NCBI GenBank assembly: GCA_015059485.1
Contig: SVAH01000006.1
Span: 1-50,541, forward strand
Reading direction: 5' to 3'
Length of the DNA stretch: 50,541 nt
Source of the DNA: Bacillota bacterium
Lineage (GTDB): Bacteria > Bacillota_I > Bacilli_A > RF39 > UBA660
Part shown: positions 16,484 through 25,706 of the stretch, piece by piece
How the letters are laid out: each line of letters opens with the position of its first letter
How positions within the stretch are numbered: the stretch's first letter is position 1
The notes under the pieces: model-generated
What the model saw: only the letters and a program-made list of their open reading frames with translations
What the model was told of the DNA's origin: nothing
The model's database searches: none
Position numbers and translations under genes: made by a program

Positions 16484-17560
16484 TTATATTTCATCCCCTG
16501 TCATTAAAAATCTATTTGAATTAATATACGCTATCATTTGAAAAGTCATGATAACATTAAAGCTTGAAATCATAGCGATATCTTCGGTCAATCCAGCGAT
16601 AGCAAAAGCTATACATATTATCATTATATTTTTATCTGCTGATAATAATTTAAATGTTTTAATGTTATATAACATATATAAAATAAAACCAACAAATCCA
16701 AATCTAATAATAATATTAAAATGATAACTATCTATAACTGCGTTCTCCAGTAAATTCATATTTGGCAAAAATTCAAATAAATAACCATTTTTCATAAAAA
16801 GATAATTGATCGATAATCTATTTGAAAATAATAAATCAAGTGCTTCAATATCACATTTTGAATATAAAACTGCAGAAAAAACAAGAATAAAGAAGCAAAT
16901 CACATCAAAATATGCTGCAATTTTAAAGTTATATTTTGGAAATTTTTTTTTGACAACATATAGAATATATACAATAAGTAGCATAATAAAAGATGTTCTA
17001 CTATACGTTACATAATAAAAAACACTACCCAGAATCAAAAAAATTATATTAAATTTTTTAGGAAAATCATATGCATATATAAAGCAAAAAATTGCACATA
17101 CAATTGCTCCCATTAAAGCGTTAGGATGTATAAATCCCAATGAATATCTAGTTTTATAAATTCCATCTATGTATCTTAAAATATCATTGCTTGGTAAAAT
17201 ATTTAAACGATTTAATAATATTGTAATGATTGTAAAAAATAATATTGAATATCCAAAGGTTTTTGCAATAATTTTAAAATCAGTATCTAAAGAAACAATA
17301 GCAATTAGAACTGGAAACAAAAAATTGGGACTTTTAATAATTAATGATATTATAAGAAGAGGAATCGTAATAAAAAATGTTCTCAATATTTGGCTTTTGG
17401 TAAATTTATTTTTTATTATTATTCCAAGTATGCATAATACTGTTACAACTGGTAACAATTTCATTAAAAAAGTCTCACTAATTTGATAATTTAATAAAAA
17501 TTTAAATAAAACTACAAAAATAATAATTAATTTTGATAAAATACCTTTATTTTTTTTCAT
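16484..17560 (-). CDS. Wzy-like O-antigen/capsule polymerase
   Basis: This 358-residue membrane protein has about ten hydrophobic helices. Its pattern resembles O-antigen polymerases: IHPNALMGAIVCAIF in the middle, then VTYSRTSFIML (the usual SRT motif) and a large extracytoplasmic loop (about 220-265). It probably joins repeat units on the outside of the membrane. A good GAGGAG site precedes the ATG. It lies between the tandem glycosyltransferase and the DUF2334 gene. Wzy proteins are poorly conserved, so assignment rests on topology, the SRT motif and context. Confidence 0.7.
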   Translation of the reverse strand: MKKNKGILSKLIIIFVVLFKFLLNYQISETFLMKLLPVVTVLCILGIIIKNKFTKSQILRTFFITIPLLIISLIIKSPNFLFPVLIAIVSLDTDFKIIAKTFGYSILFFTIITILLNRLNILPSNDILRYIDGIYKTRYSLGFIHPNALMGAIVCAIFCFIYAYDFPKKFNIIFLILGSVFYYVTYSRTSFIMLLIVYILYVVKKKFPKYNFKIAAYFDVICFFILVFSAVLYSKCDIEALDLLFSNRLSINYLFMKNGYLFEFLPNMNLLENAVIDSYHFNIIIRFGFVGFILYMLYNIKTFKLLSADKNIMIICIAFAIAGLTEDIAMISSFNVIMTFQMIAYINSNRFLMTGDEI

Positions 17561-17572
17561 ACTATCTCCTCA

Positions 17573-19714
17573 TTACAATAAACTAAAATAAATATAATCC
17601 ATTGAAGTTATATATTCCTTTTTATTATCATATTTCTTGGCTTGAATAAGACAATTATTTGATTTTTTTAAATAGATATCTTTATTATATAATAATAAAT
17701 TAACTTCATCCACAAATTCTATTTTATTATTACACAATTTTCCACATTTTGCTGTTACAATGCCCCTTAAACCTCCAACATTTGATACGATAGCAGGCAC
17801 ACCTAAGCTTAAAGATTCTAATACTGACAACCCAAAACCTTCCCATTTTGTAACTAATAAAAATAATTTAGATTCTGATAATAATTGATATGGATTTTCT
17901 TTAAATCCACAAAAATCAACATTATTTTCTATTTCTAAGGTCTCACAATATTTTATTATATCTTCACGATATGGTCCATCACCAATCCATACTGATTTTA
18001 TATTATCATTTCTCTGAGATATTTCTTTTATTATATCGCAAAACATATATGGATCTTTTGGCTCATCTAATCTTCCTATACAGCAAATATCATATTTTTT
18101 TTCAGCATTTAATTTAACTAATTTTTTAACATATTCAATAGAAAAAGGATTTGATATACATTTAATCTTATTCTTTATATACTTGGAAAAAACATATTCA
18201 TTTTCAATAGAATTTGATACAGTTAAAATTATTTTCATTTTTTTAGCGCAAAATAAGTAGGATAATGATAAAAAATCTATTTTTTTTATCCAATTAGGAT
18301 TTGCATGCAAATGCGAAATAATTGGAATATTGCTTGTAGATAATGAACATATACAACTTGCTCTATAATCATGAGCATGTATAATTGAAGGTTTTAAAAC
18401 TTTTATCACTTTTTTTATTTCTTTAACATTCATACTATCAATAATATAATATTTAATATTTTTTTTCTTCAATGTATTAATAATAGGGCCTTTCTGAGTC
18501 ACGTAAATAAAATCATATTTTTTTGACAATTCTTCTATTATTTCACAAGCAACCTTTTCTAAACCAGAAAACACTTTAGAATTAACAACATGTAATACTA
18601 CCGGTTTACTAATTTTGATATATCTTTTTTCTAATTTCTTAACTTCTTCATTTATATCAAATCCACATTTAGATACTTGTTCTTTTGTATCATGCTTTTT
18701 ATAATACTTTACATCTTTTAAAATTATATTTGCCCATTCTTTTGCAGTATTGTTCAATGACACAAATTTAGTTGAATCTAGTACTTTAGTTTCTTTAGTC
18801 ATAGCTTCTGATAAGAAACATAAATTTCCATTTGCTTGTGCTTCTACACCAACAACAGGTAATCCTTCATACAAACTAGGAAGTAAAAATACATCCATGG
18901 CGTTATATAATTCATTAACATCTTCTCTTTGTCCTAAAAATATTACAGAATCTTTTAAGCCTAATTTCTTAACTTTTTGTTCTATATATTCTTTAAGTTG
19001 ACCTTGACCAATTAATAATAATTTAGAATCTTTATTTTCTTTATGTAACTCATTAAATATATCTATTAGGAATTCATGATTTTTTTGCTTAACAAATCTT
19101 CCTATATGTCCTATTACTAAAGTATCATTGGAAATCTTGAGTTCTTTTCTTTTTTTCTTTCTTATTTTTTCATCATATTTAAATTTATCTAAATCTATTG
19201 CATTATTTATAACCGTCACTTTGCCTTGATTAAATGTTTTATTTCCAAATAACCATCTTCCAGCATATTCTGAACAAGCAAAGTAATCTGTTGCATATAC
19301 TTTACTAAATGGCTTTAATATATTTTTTATTAATGTTTTCTTCCATTCTTTTTTATTTGCAGTTGAATGTGAATGAGCTATTCTTACTTTTACGCCACAT
19401 TTTTTTGCAATTCTTAATGGAAAAAATGACAATGTATTAATATGTGAATGAACTATTTTATAACCACCATCTATTAATACTTTTTTTAATTCTTTATTAT
19501 ATTTTAATATTTTTTGATATGGAGGTATAAGTATTACTTTTCCACCTAGTTTTTCAATTTCTTCATAAGGTATATTTGTAGAATCTTCATCACATATAAA
19601 ATGGAACTGTATTTTACTTCTATCTATATGTCGATAATAATTCATTACAACTGACTCTACTCCTCCGCCAAGCCATTTTCCAATAATATGTGCTACAATT
19701 ATTTGTTTTTCCAC
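17573..19714 (-). CDS. Tandem glycosyltransferase (two GT4 domains)
   Basis: This 713-residue protein contains two complete GT-B glycosyltransferases of family GT4. Domain 1 (about 1-370) has HIIGKWLGGGVESVVMNYYR, then GHIGRFVKQKNHEFL and LPSLYEGLPVVGVEAQANG. Domain 2 (about 372-713) restarts with VVLHVVNSKVFSGLEKVACE and has CCIGRLDEPKDPYMF and VTKWEGFGLSVLESLSLGVP with the EX7E-type region. One polypeptide may add two successive sugars to the lipid carrier. GTG at 19714 follows GGAGGTGAAGG. A terminator lies just upstream. Confidence 0.88.
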   Translation of the reverse strand: MEKQIIVAHIIGKWLGGGVESVVMNYYRHIDRSKIQFHFICDEDSTNIPYEEIEKLGGKVILIPPYQKILKYNKELKKVLIDGGYKIVHSHINTLSFFPLRIAKKCGVKVRIAHSHSTANKKEWKKTLIKNILKPFSKVYATDYFACSEYAGRWLFGNKTFNQGKVTVINNAIDLDKFKYDEKIRKKKRKELKISNDTLVIGHIGRFVKQKNHEFLIDIFNELHKENKDSKLLLIGQGQLKEYIEQKVKKLGLKDSVIFLGQREDVNELYNAMDVFLLPSLYEGLPVVGVEAQANGNLCFLSEAMTKETKVLDSTKFVSLNNTAKEWANIILKDVKYYKKHDTKEQVSKCGFDINEEVKKLEKRYIKISKPVVLHVVNSKVFSGLEKVACEIIEELSKKYDFIYVTQKGPIINTLKKKNIKYYIIDSMNVKEIKKVIKVLKPSIIHAHDYRASCICSLSTSNIPIISHLHANPNWIKKIDFLSLSYLFCAKKMKIILTVSNSIENEYVFSKYIKNKIKCISNPFSIEYVKKLVKLNAEKKYDICCIGRLDEPKDPYMFCDIIKEISQRNDNIKSVWIGDGPYREDIIKYCETLEIENNVDFCGFKENPYQLLSESKLFLLVTKWEGFGLSVLESLSLGVPAIVSNVGGLRGIVTAKCGKLCNNKIEFVDEVNLLLYNKDIYLKKSNNCLIQAKKYDNKKEYITSMDYIYFSLL

Positions 19715-19734
19715 AAACCTTCACCTCCTTATTA

Positions 19735-19766
19735 TAAAAAACACTACACACAGGTACTGTGTGTAG
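19735..19766 (-). terminator. Terminator between priming transferase and tandem GT gene
   Basis: A perfect 10-bp stem, CTACACACAG / CTGTGTGTAG (19744-19766), with a 3-base loop is followed on the minus strand by TGTTTTTT. The ribosome site of the tandem GT gene begins right after it. Expression of genes downstream must therefore read through the hairpin or start at an internal promoter I could not find. Confidence 0.8.
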
Positions 19767-19802
19767 TAGTTATTATCTGTAATCTTTTGTACCCTCTTAT
19801 TC

Positions 19803-20468
19803 TTATTTAGCCCCATCTTTTTTAAATACAACTAATATTGTTTTTATCATACATTTTAAATCTAATTTAAATCCCATATTTTTAATATAATAATCTTCTA
19901 ATTCTAATCTCTTTTTATATGATGTACAGCTTCTTCCATTTGCTGCCCACCATGATGTTATCCCAGGTCTTACTGATTCATATATTTCATGGTTCCCTTT
20001 ATGTGCATCAAGTTCACCTTCAACAAGTGGTCTTGGCCCAATAAGTGACATATCACCTTTTAATACATTTATAAATTGAGGTATTTCATCTAATGATGTT
20101 TCTCTAAGTACTTTACCAACCTTAGTTATTCTTGGATCATTTGATAACTTTTGATTTTCTTCCCATTCTTTTTTATATTTTTCATCTTTAAGAATTTCTT
20201 TAAGTTTCTTATCAGCATCTGGTACCATAGTTCTAAATTTATACATATATATAAACTTACCATCTTTACCTATTCTCTTTTGCTTATAAAATATACTATT
20301 AGTGTCTTTATTAACTAAAGATACTATTTTAATTATTATTGTTAATGGAATTAACATAATAATACCAATTAAGCCAACAATGATATCAAATAATCTTTTA
20401 AAAAAGTGATAAACTACTTTTTCAATAGATATAAGTTGTGATGATGTAAGTACTCTCTCTTGATTCAT
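19803..20468 (-). CDS. Priming sugar transferase (undecaprenyl-phosphate glycosyl-1-phosphate transferase)
   Basis: This 221-residue protein belongs to the bacterial sugar transferase family, which transfers the first sugar-1-phosphate to undecaprenyl phosphate. One N-terminal hydrophobic segment (FDIIVGLIGIIMLIPLTIII) is followed by the conserved FYKQKRIGKDGKFIYMYKFR region. Then come RETSLDEIPQFINVLKGDMS and LIGPRPLVEGE. The start at 20468 has GGAGG eight bases upstream; an earlier in-frame GTG would overlap that site. It is first in the sugar assembly operon, with its own promoter. Confidence 0.92.
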   Translation of the reverse strand: MNQERVLTSSQLISIEKVVYHFFKRLFDIIVGLIGIIMLIPLTIIIKIVSLVNKDTNSIFYKQKRIGKDGKFIYMYKFRTMVPDADKKLKEILKDEKYKKEWEENQKLSNDPRITKVGKVLRETSLDEIPQFINVLKGDMSLIGPRPLVEGELDAHKGNHEIYESVRPGITSWWAANGRSCTSYKKRLELEDYYIKNMGFKLDLKCMIKTILVVFKKDGAK

Positions 20469-20509
20469 CCTCAATACCTCCACTAAACCCTTTAACCGAA
20501 ATCCACTTT

Positions 20510-20537
20510 ATCATATCATAAATTGACAAAAATTCAA
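20510..20537 (-). promoter_or_regulatory. Promoter of the polysaccharide assembly genes
   Basis: TTGAAT (20532-20537), a 16-base spacer and TATGAT (20510-20515) lie upstream of the priming transferase gene. Confidence 0.5.
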
Positions 20538-20565
20538 CATTTTTTTACATATTTTTTGATAAAAT

Positions 20566-20600
20566 AATAAAAAAAATAAGAGTTTTTAAAATCTCTTATT
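20566..20600 (-). terminator. Terminator after the SPFH gene
   Basis: The stem AATAAGAG / CTCTTATT (20575-20600) is followed by a long T-rich run on the minus strand. It overlaps the SPFH stop codon. Confidence 0.75.
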
Positions 20601-21546
20601 CTTTATCATCTTTTAATGCATCTTTCATTTCTGCACCAAATACATTTCCCATATTCATTCCCATAATAGTAGTTCCAGTTGAATTAGGGTTATTTGCTAA
20701 ATCTTTAATAGCTTCTGCTTTATTAAGTTTAGTATAAATATCTGCTTCTTCGTTACTTGCTGATGTTGCTTTCATCTTAATAGATGTTCTTTCTCTCATA
20801 GACTCTTTAACTTCATCAGGTACATCAAAATTAGATATAACTACTTTAGTTATTTCAATACCTAAATTTTCTAATTTAGAAGAAACACTATAAATTAAAG
20901 CACTACCAAATGAATCTTGTCTAGTTGCAAGTTCATCAAATGATAAATTAGAATTAGCTATTTCTGTATTCATAGATGCCACTACAAAAGGTAAAATAGT
21001 ACTTTCTAAATCACTAACAGTTAATGTATCTCTATTTCCTAATACTTCAGTTAATACATTTACTGGATTAACAACTTTAAAAGCATATGTACCATCACAT
21101 GATATTTCTATTGGACCCCAAGTTGGATCTTTATAAAGAATAGGCTTTTCAGTTTCAAATCTTAAATTTAATTGTTCAGTTAAATTAACATAAAATACTG
21201 ATTGCTTAGTAATTGTATCTCCTTGATAAGCTACTCTTTTCATTGCTTCTAAGAATGTATCTCCAATACCTTTAAATATATTAGTTTGAAATAATGTTGG
21301 AGCACTAGTATCCATAAAATACATACCAGGTTCATATATAATATCTTTAATAGCACCATTATCTACAAATATTGCTGATTCACCAGGTTCTACAAATAAT
21401 CTAGATTGATCTGTTATAACTCCATTTTCAGTAGTAACTCTTTTAACTACTACTCCACTTGAAAATCCCCCACTTTTTATTACTTCTCTAAATTGATCAT
21501 CCATTTGACCATTAAATGATGTTTTAATTGATTTAATAAATCCCAT
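20596..21546 (-). CDS. SPFH/band 7 domain protein without membrane helix
   Basis: This 316-residue protein resembles the YdjI-type cytosolic SPFH family: MGFIKSIKTSFNGQMDDQFR, then a PGESAIFVDNGAIKD strand region and an SPFH core to about 245. A Gly/Met/Asn-rich tail (STGTTIMGMNMGNVFG) follows. No N-terminal membrane segment is present, so it probably assembles on the inner face of the membrane as a scaffold. It is the last gene of the VWA/XpaC/solute-binding operon, 18 bases after the preceding gene. SPFH proteins often organise envelope-stress machinery. Confidence 0.82.
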   Translation of the reverse strand: MGFIKSIKTSFNGQMDDQFREVIKSGGFSSGVVVKRVTTENGVITDQSRLFVEPGESAIFVDNGAIKDIIYEPGMYFMDTSAPTLFQTNIFKGIGDTFLEAMKRVAYQGDTITKQSVFYVNLTEQLNLRFETEKPILYKDPTWGPIEISCDGTYAFKVVNPVNVLTEVLGNRDTLTVSDLESTILPFVVASMNTEIANSNLSFDELATRQDSFGSALIYSVSSKLENLGIEITKVVISNFDVPDEVKESMRERTSIKMKATSASNEEADIYTKLNKAEAIKDLANNPNSTGTTIMGMNMGNVFGAEMKDALKDDKE

Positions 21547-21564
21547 AATAATTACCTCCTAAAT

Positions 21565-22758
21565 TTATTTTAAATAATCAATAATTTGATTATAAACATC
21601 CATTTTTAATCCACTAGTAATACTTGTTATTTCTTGTGGTATACCACTTACATTAACTTTAGAAACATCATAGCTTCCACCAGAAACTCCAACTCTAAAT
21701 CCATATTTAGACCAAGCTATTTGTTGTATATCTTTATTATCAAATGCTTTTAAGTATTTATTACCTTTATCTGTAAATGTTGCAAGACAATGTGAATTCC
21801 ATACTGTAGGTCTTGGATATAATATTACCATTTTATCTTTAACAGAATCATATGCATTTTTATCACTTGTTGCTAAACTAATAATTGATTTTTCATAATC
21901 TACTATCATTGGCTTAGCACCTACACCTTGTTTTAAATACATTTCAAATAAATCAGCTGGTGTATTATTCATATATCCTGATTTAAGATAAAACTCTTTT
22001 AATTTAGGTAAAACTTCATTTACTTTTTCTTCACTCATATCTCCACTGGTCATTATAGATAAAAGTAGTCCATAATATGTAGCCCCTGGAGATGAAGTAA
22101 CTGGATCTGTTGAATATATATTAATTTTTCCATATACTTTAGAAAGTCCAATATCACTCCATGTTTTACCTTCTAATATATAATTTAATAATTTTTCCAT
22201 ATCTGTTATATAGTATATATTATCTTCTTTAGTAACTATTTTTTCTTTTTCAAGAATATCTGCTACTTCTTTCCAACTATAAATTACTATTGGTGTATTA
22301 AGTGTTAGACTACCATTTTTTACATAATATCTATCAGCTTCTTCTTTAGATTTATCTGGTGATAATTTATAATAATCATAAAATCTTTCATCTGATGTAA
22401 ATAAAGCATCATACTTAGAACATGAATCATTATTTACATTCCAATCATATTCAGAAACATTACTATTACCTTCATGTACATATTCACGAACCAAAGGTGC
22501 TGTTACAGTCTTTCCATTACTCCAAGAATCATAAACAACATCTATTTTATAATCTTTTTTTAATATCTTAGCTATTTCTTCATCTGCTAGAAAATCTTCT
22601 TTTCCACCACCTGTTGCTACATAGATAGTATCCATTTTACTATTACCACCATTAAAAAGCATTACTATTACTAATGTAAGTACTATTACACCTGCAACAA
22701 TACCAATACCTATTAATCTTTCTTTACTGCCTTCTTTTTTATTATATTCATTATTCAT
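21565..22758 (-). CDS. Membrane-anchored solute-binding-like protein
   Basis: The start is the ATG at 22758, after AGGTGG; an earlier GTG overlaps that site. The 397-residue protein has one N-terminal membrane helix (about 15-37). An extracytoplasmic domain of the periplasmic-binding type II kind follows, starting MDTIYVATGGGKEDFLADEE and containing TSSPGATYYGLLLSIM and LYPRPTVWNSHCLATF. No lipobox is present. It overlaps the XpaC-like gene by 8 bases. Its binding domain is distantly like that of the VWA fusion in the same operon, suggesting two related sensors or receptors. The ligand is unknown. Confidence 0.65.
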   Translation of the reverse strand: MNNEYNKKEGSKERLIGIGIVAGVIVLTLVIVMLFNGGNSKMDTIYVATGGGKEDFLADEEIAKILKKDYKIDVVYDSWSNGKTVTAPLVREYVHEGNSNVSEYDWNVNNDSCSKYDALFTSDERFYDYYKLSPDKSKEEADRYYVKNGSLTLNTPIVIYSWKEVADILEKEKIVTKEDNIYYITDMEKLLNYILEGKTWSDIGLSKVYGKINIYSTDPVTSSPGATYYGLLLSIMTSGDMSEEKVNEVLPKLKEFYLKSGYMNNTPADLFEMYLKQGVGAKPMIVDYEKSIISLATSDKNAYDSVKDKMVILYPRPTVWNSHCLATFTDKGNKYLKAFDNKDIQQIAWSKYGFRVGVSGGSYDVSKVNVSGIPQEITSITSGLKMDVYNQIIDYLK

Positions 22759-23353
22759 CTTTTCCACCTACTTCCACATTTTCTTTTGTTACACCACTAG
22801 TAGACTCAAACATTTTAATTTCTGTTTCCATATCAAGTACTTTAGCTTCTTGCATATTCTTATATTGTTTATTAAATTCATCTTTTATTTTTTCTATATT
22901 TTTATTTATATCTTTAATAAACTTATTATCTTCTTTAGTTTTTTCTTCTTTCATATTTAAATAATTATATTTATATAATATTTTATAAGTTATATCTAAA
23001 TAATAATCAAAGAAATCAAATACTTGTTCAACTTTCTTAGGCCTTTGACTTAAACTAACAATAATACTATCAGTTAAATCAGTTATTTGTTTCACGTTTT
23101 CTATTATAACACTATTTTTACTTATGTCAGCCTGATTTTGTACTTTAGAAGCCATATAATAATAATCATTAATACTTTTTGTATTAAACTCTCTAATATC
23201 ATCTTTTTGAAATAAAAATATTCCTCCAATATATATAATTATTGTAAGTAGTATACTTATTAAAATATGAACTTGTAAAATAACGTATATTACTATAAAA
23301 AATATAGATGCAAGTATACTAGAATAAATATATCTTTTTTGTATTTGTTTCAT
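22751..23353 (-). CDS. XpaC-like membrane protein
   Basis: This 200-residue protein has two adjacent N-terminal membrane helices (about 8-50). A cytoplasmic helical domain (about 60-175) with FDYYLDITYKILYKYNYLN and DINKNIEKIKDEFNKQY follows, ending in an acidic tail. The layout and motif resemble XpaC (5-bromo-4-chloroindolyl phosphate hydrolysis protein), usually paired with TelA in tellurite/toxic-anion clusters. No telA is seen here. The start overlaps the VWA gene stop by one base (TAATG), indicating coupled translation. Confidence 0.6.
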   Translation of the reverse strand: MKQIQKRYIYSSILASIFFIVIYVILQVHILISILLTIIIYIGGIFLFQKDDIREFNTKSINDYYYMASKVQNQADISKNSVIIENVKQITDLTDSIIVSLSQRPKKVEQVFDFFDYYLDITYKILYKYNYLNMKEEKTKEDNKFIKDINKNIEKIKDEFNKQYKNMQEAKVLDMETEIKMFESTSGVTKENVEVGGKDE

Positions 23354-24945
23354 TAATTATAACTCCTTACTTCTTCAAATGCTTTCTTTAAACCTGATTT
23401 ACCATCAAATATTTTAGCATTTGTAAGTTTAGCTATTTCATCAAGTTGACTATCATCTGCATTACCAAAAGTTATACTATAAATTGGTATATCCTGTCCT
23501 ACTTTTTTATAATAATTACTTAGTGTTCTAAAATCTCCATTATTAGATTGCCCATCTGTCATTAGTATTACTGTTTTAGTATACTCTTCACTATTATCAT
23601 CTTTTAATATTTCTATTGCTTTAGCTGATGGATCATAAATATTAGTACCACCAGTTGTTCCTAAACTATCTACAAATCTTATAAGACCACTAGTATCATT
23701 TCCATAATATGTATTAGTAATATCTTTTACTTTTTCATTAAATGTAATAATAGTTATTTTATCTTTATCTGAAAATTGTAATTTATCTTTCTTTGCTTGT
23801 TCTTGATCTAGAACATAATCCATTGAATTAATTAAATCATTAATACCATCACCATACATACTTCCAGATACATCTAAACAAAATACTACATGTGTTGGTT
23901 TTCTTAGTCCATTTATATATAAGTTAAATGCTTCATCCATTACTTTTTTATTTGGATACTTTAAAGATATTAAATATTCTTCTGTATTAATACCCCACTC
24001 TTTTTTAAATACATTATCATATTTATTAGTTGTCCCACCATACCAACTTCTAAATCCCTTTGAAGCTAATTTTTCTCTAACTTTATTACTTCTTAAATAA
24101 TCTTGCAATAATTTAAATTGTTCTTTTCTATTATCACCTTGATTTCTATTAATAAATGCAAATGGCATATCATTTATAGCCACTCCATCTTTAGGATATA
24201 TTAAATATAATGTTTCTTTATTTTCACTCTCTAATTTTTTATTTAAATCTATTAAAGAACTTTCATAATTTATTACTGCATCATATTTTCCATTAAGAAA
24301 CATTTTTGTTAAATATTCATCATCACCAGATACTCTTTGTACGCCTTTAAAAAATGATTTTAAGTCTTCTATTAATTGCTCATTTTGCAACATTTCAGAT
24401 GTTAATACTTCAGGAGATCCTGCTAAACTATTTAAAAATGCAAAGTATGATGTTGCACCAGTATTTGTTTTAGTTACTGATGTCATAACATAATTAAATT
24501 TTTTATCATTTATTGCTTTTAATATATCTTTGTTATATACTTCATTAGTTGTAAATCCTAATTCTTCTGCTTTACTCTTTTTAATTCCCATTACTACTGG
24601 ATCTATAGCTATAGACTTACTATCAGTTACTAAATAAGAATTTTCTAGCATGTATAACCATGTTGAATTAGATATCCAAACACCATCATATTCTTTTTCA
24701 CCTGAATTTAATATATCAACTATTTCTAAATCTCCATAATGATCTATTTTTAAATCAATTCCTTCTTTTTTTGCATAATCTGTTAAATCTTTATCAAATA
24801 GTTTATTTGAATTACTTGATATTAATCTAAATGTTTTACTTTCTTTATAGTCTACAACTCCTATAATAGTACATATTGCTCCAATTATAAGAATAATTGG
24901 CATTAAAGCTAATATTATACCTACTTTTGTTGAATTATATTTCAT
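23353..24945 (-). CDS. Solute-binding-like domain fused to a VWA domain
   Basis: This 530-residue protein has an N-terminal membrane helix (about 8-30). An extracytoplasmic substrate-binding-like domain (about 38-325) contains YDGVWISNSTWLYML and NTGATSYFAFLNSLAG. A von Willebrand factor A domain (about 350-530) follows. Its metal-ion-dependent adhesion site is intact: DVSGS (358-362), a TTGGTN threonine and MTDGQS. VWA domains bind protein partners through Mg2+, so this could couple ligand sensing to assembly. It is the first gene of a four-gene operon. GGGTGAG precedes the ATG. Confidence 0.75.
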   Translation of the reverse strand: MKYNSTKVGIILALMPIILIIGAICTIIGVVDYKESKTFRLISSNSNKLFDKDLTDYAKKEGIDLKIDHYGDLEIVDILNSGEKEYDGVWISNSTWLYMLENSYLVTDSKSIAIDPVVMGIKKSKAEELGFTTNEVYNKDILKAINDKKFNYVMTSVTKTNTGATSYFAFLNSLAGSPEVLTSEMLQNEQLIEDLKSFFKGVQRVSGDDEYLTKMFLNGKYDAVINYESSLIDLNKKLESENKETLYLIYPKDGVAINDMPFAFINRNQGDNRKEQFKLLQDYLRSNKVREKLASKGFRSWYGGTTNKYDNVFKKEWGINTEEYLISLKYPNKKVMDEAFNLYINGLRKPTHVVFCLDVSGSMYGDGINDLINSMDYVLDQEQAKKDKLQFSDKDKITIITFNEKVKDITNTYYGNDTSGLIRFVDSLGTTGGTNIYDPSAKAIEILKDDNSEEYTKTVILMTDGQSNNGDFRTLSNYYKKVGQDIPIYSITFGNADDSQLDEIAKLTNAKIFDGKSGLKKAFEEVRSYN

Positions 24946-25029
24946 ATACTCACCCTATCTATATTCTTATTATAACATCATATATATTTTTTTTATATAA
25001 TATTTCTACAATAGACATTATTTTTACAA

Positions 25030-25055
25030 GAAAAAAGCCATATTATATAATGGCT
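25030..25055 (-). terminator. Terminator after cysteine-cluster gene
   Basis: The stem AGCCAT / ATGGCT (25036-25055) is followed on the minus strand by a T run. It overlaps the stop codon of the 25054-25674 gene and lies before the VWA operon. Confidence 0.65.
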
Positions 25056-25674
25056 ATTTAATCATTTTTCTAATAAGATTATTTATATTATCTTCACTAA
25101 CATTTAAATCTATTTTTTTATTATAATATTCTTCATATAATTGTTGTAAATATTTTTGATAAATTTCATATTCATATAATGCTTTATCACTATATAAATC
25201 GATATGTTTTTCATATGCTGGATATGTACTTCTATCTTTCAAATTTATAAATAATAAACACTCAGTTGGTCTATATTCCATTGGAAGACGACATCCTTTA
25301 TCATAATCATAAAAACAACAAGAATTATAATATGGATTATAGCTAATTATAGTTTCTTTATCTAATAAACCTCTTGGCCTTATAACCCATTTTTCACCAT
25401 TTAAGAATATACTTATTAAACCAATATTTAGTATTTCTCTCATATAATTTAAATCACTTATATCATAAAAATCATTTGGTGAAAAAAATTTAGGCTTTAA
25501 AGCACAACAATATCCCTTACATTTTTTACATATTTCTTTGTTACATAAAGAACAATAAGGATTTTCACTATCTAGATTTATTTTTTTATTTTCTACTGCC
25601 ATTTCATTATAAGCTTTTACTTTCTTTACTAAATATTCTTTCTTTTTATTCAAATAAATTTCTTCAGTTGTCAT
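25054..25674 (-). CDS. YkgJ-like cysteine cluster protein
   Basis: This 206-residue protein is rich in paired cysteines: YCSLCNKEICKKCKGYCC, then NSCCFYDYDKGCRLPMEYRP and ECLLF. This resembles the CxxCxxxCC ... GCxxYxxRPxxC pattern of YkgJ-type zinc/iron-binding proteins. It is probably a cytoplasmic metal-binding protein with unknown role. The start at 25674 is after a GATGAGG site; two earlier in-frame ATGs overlap that site. It lies 32 bases after the FtsW-type gene. Confidence 0.65.
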   Translation of the reverse strand: MTTEEIYLNKKKEYLVKKVKAYNEMAVENKKINLDSENPYCSLCNKEICKKCKGYCCALKPKFFSPNDFYDISDLNYMREILNIGLISIFLNGEKWVIRPRGLLDKETIISYNPYYNSCCFYDYDKGCRLPMEYRPTECLLFINLKDRSTYPAYEKHIDLYSDKALYEYEIYQKYLQQLYEEYYNKKIDLNVSEDNINNLIRKMIK

Positions 25675-25706
25675 ATACCTCATCCCCATATTAATAATAT
25701 ATTCAA

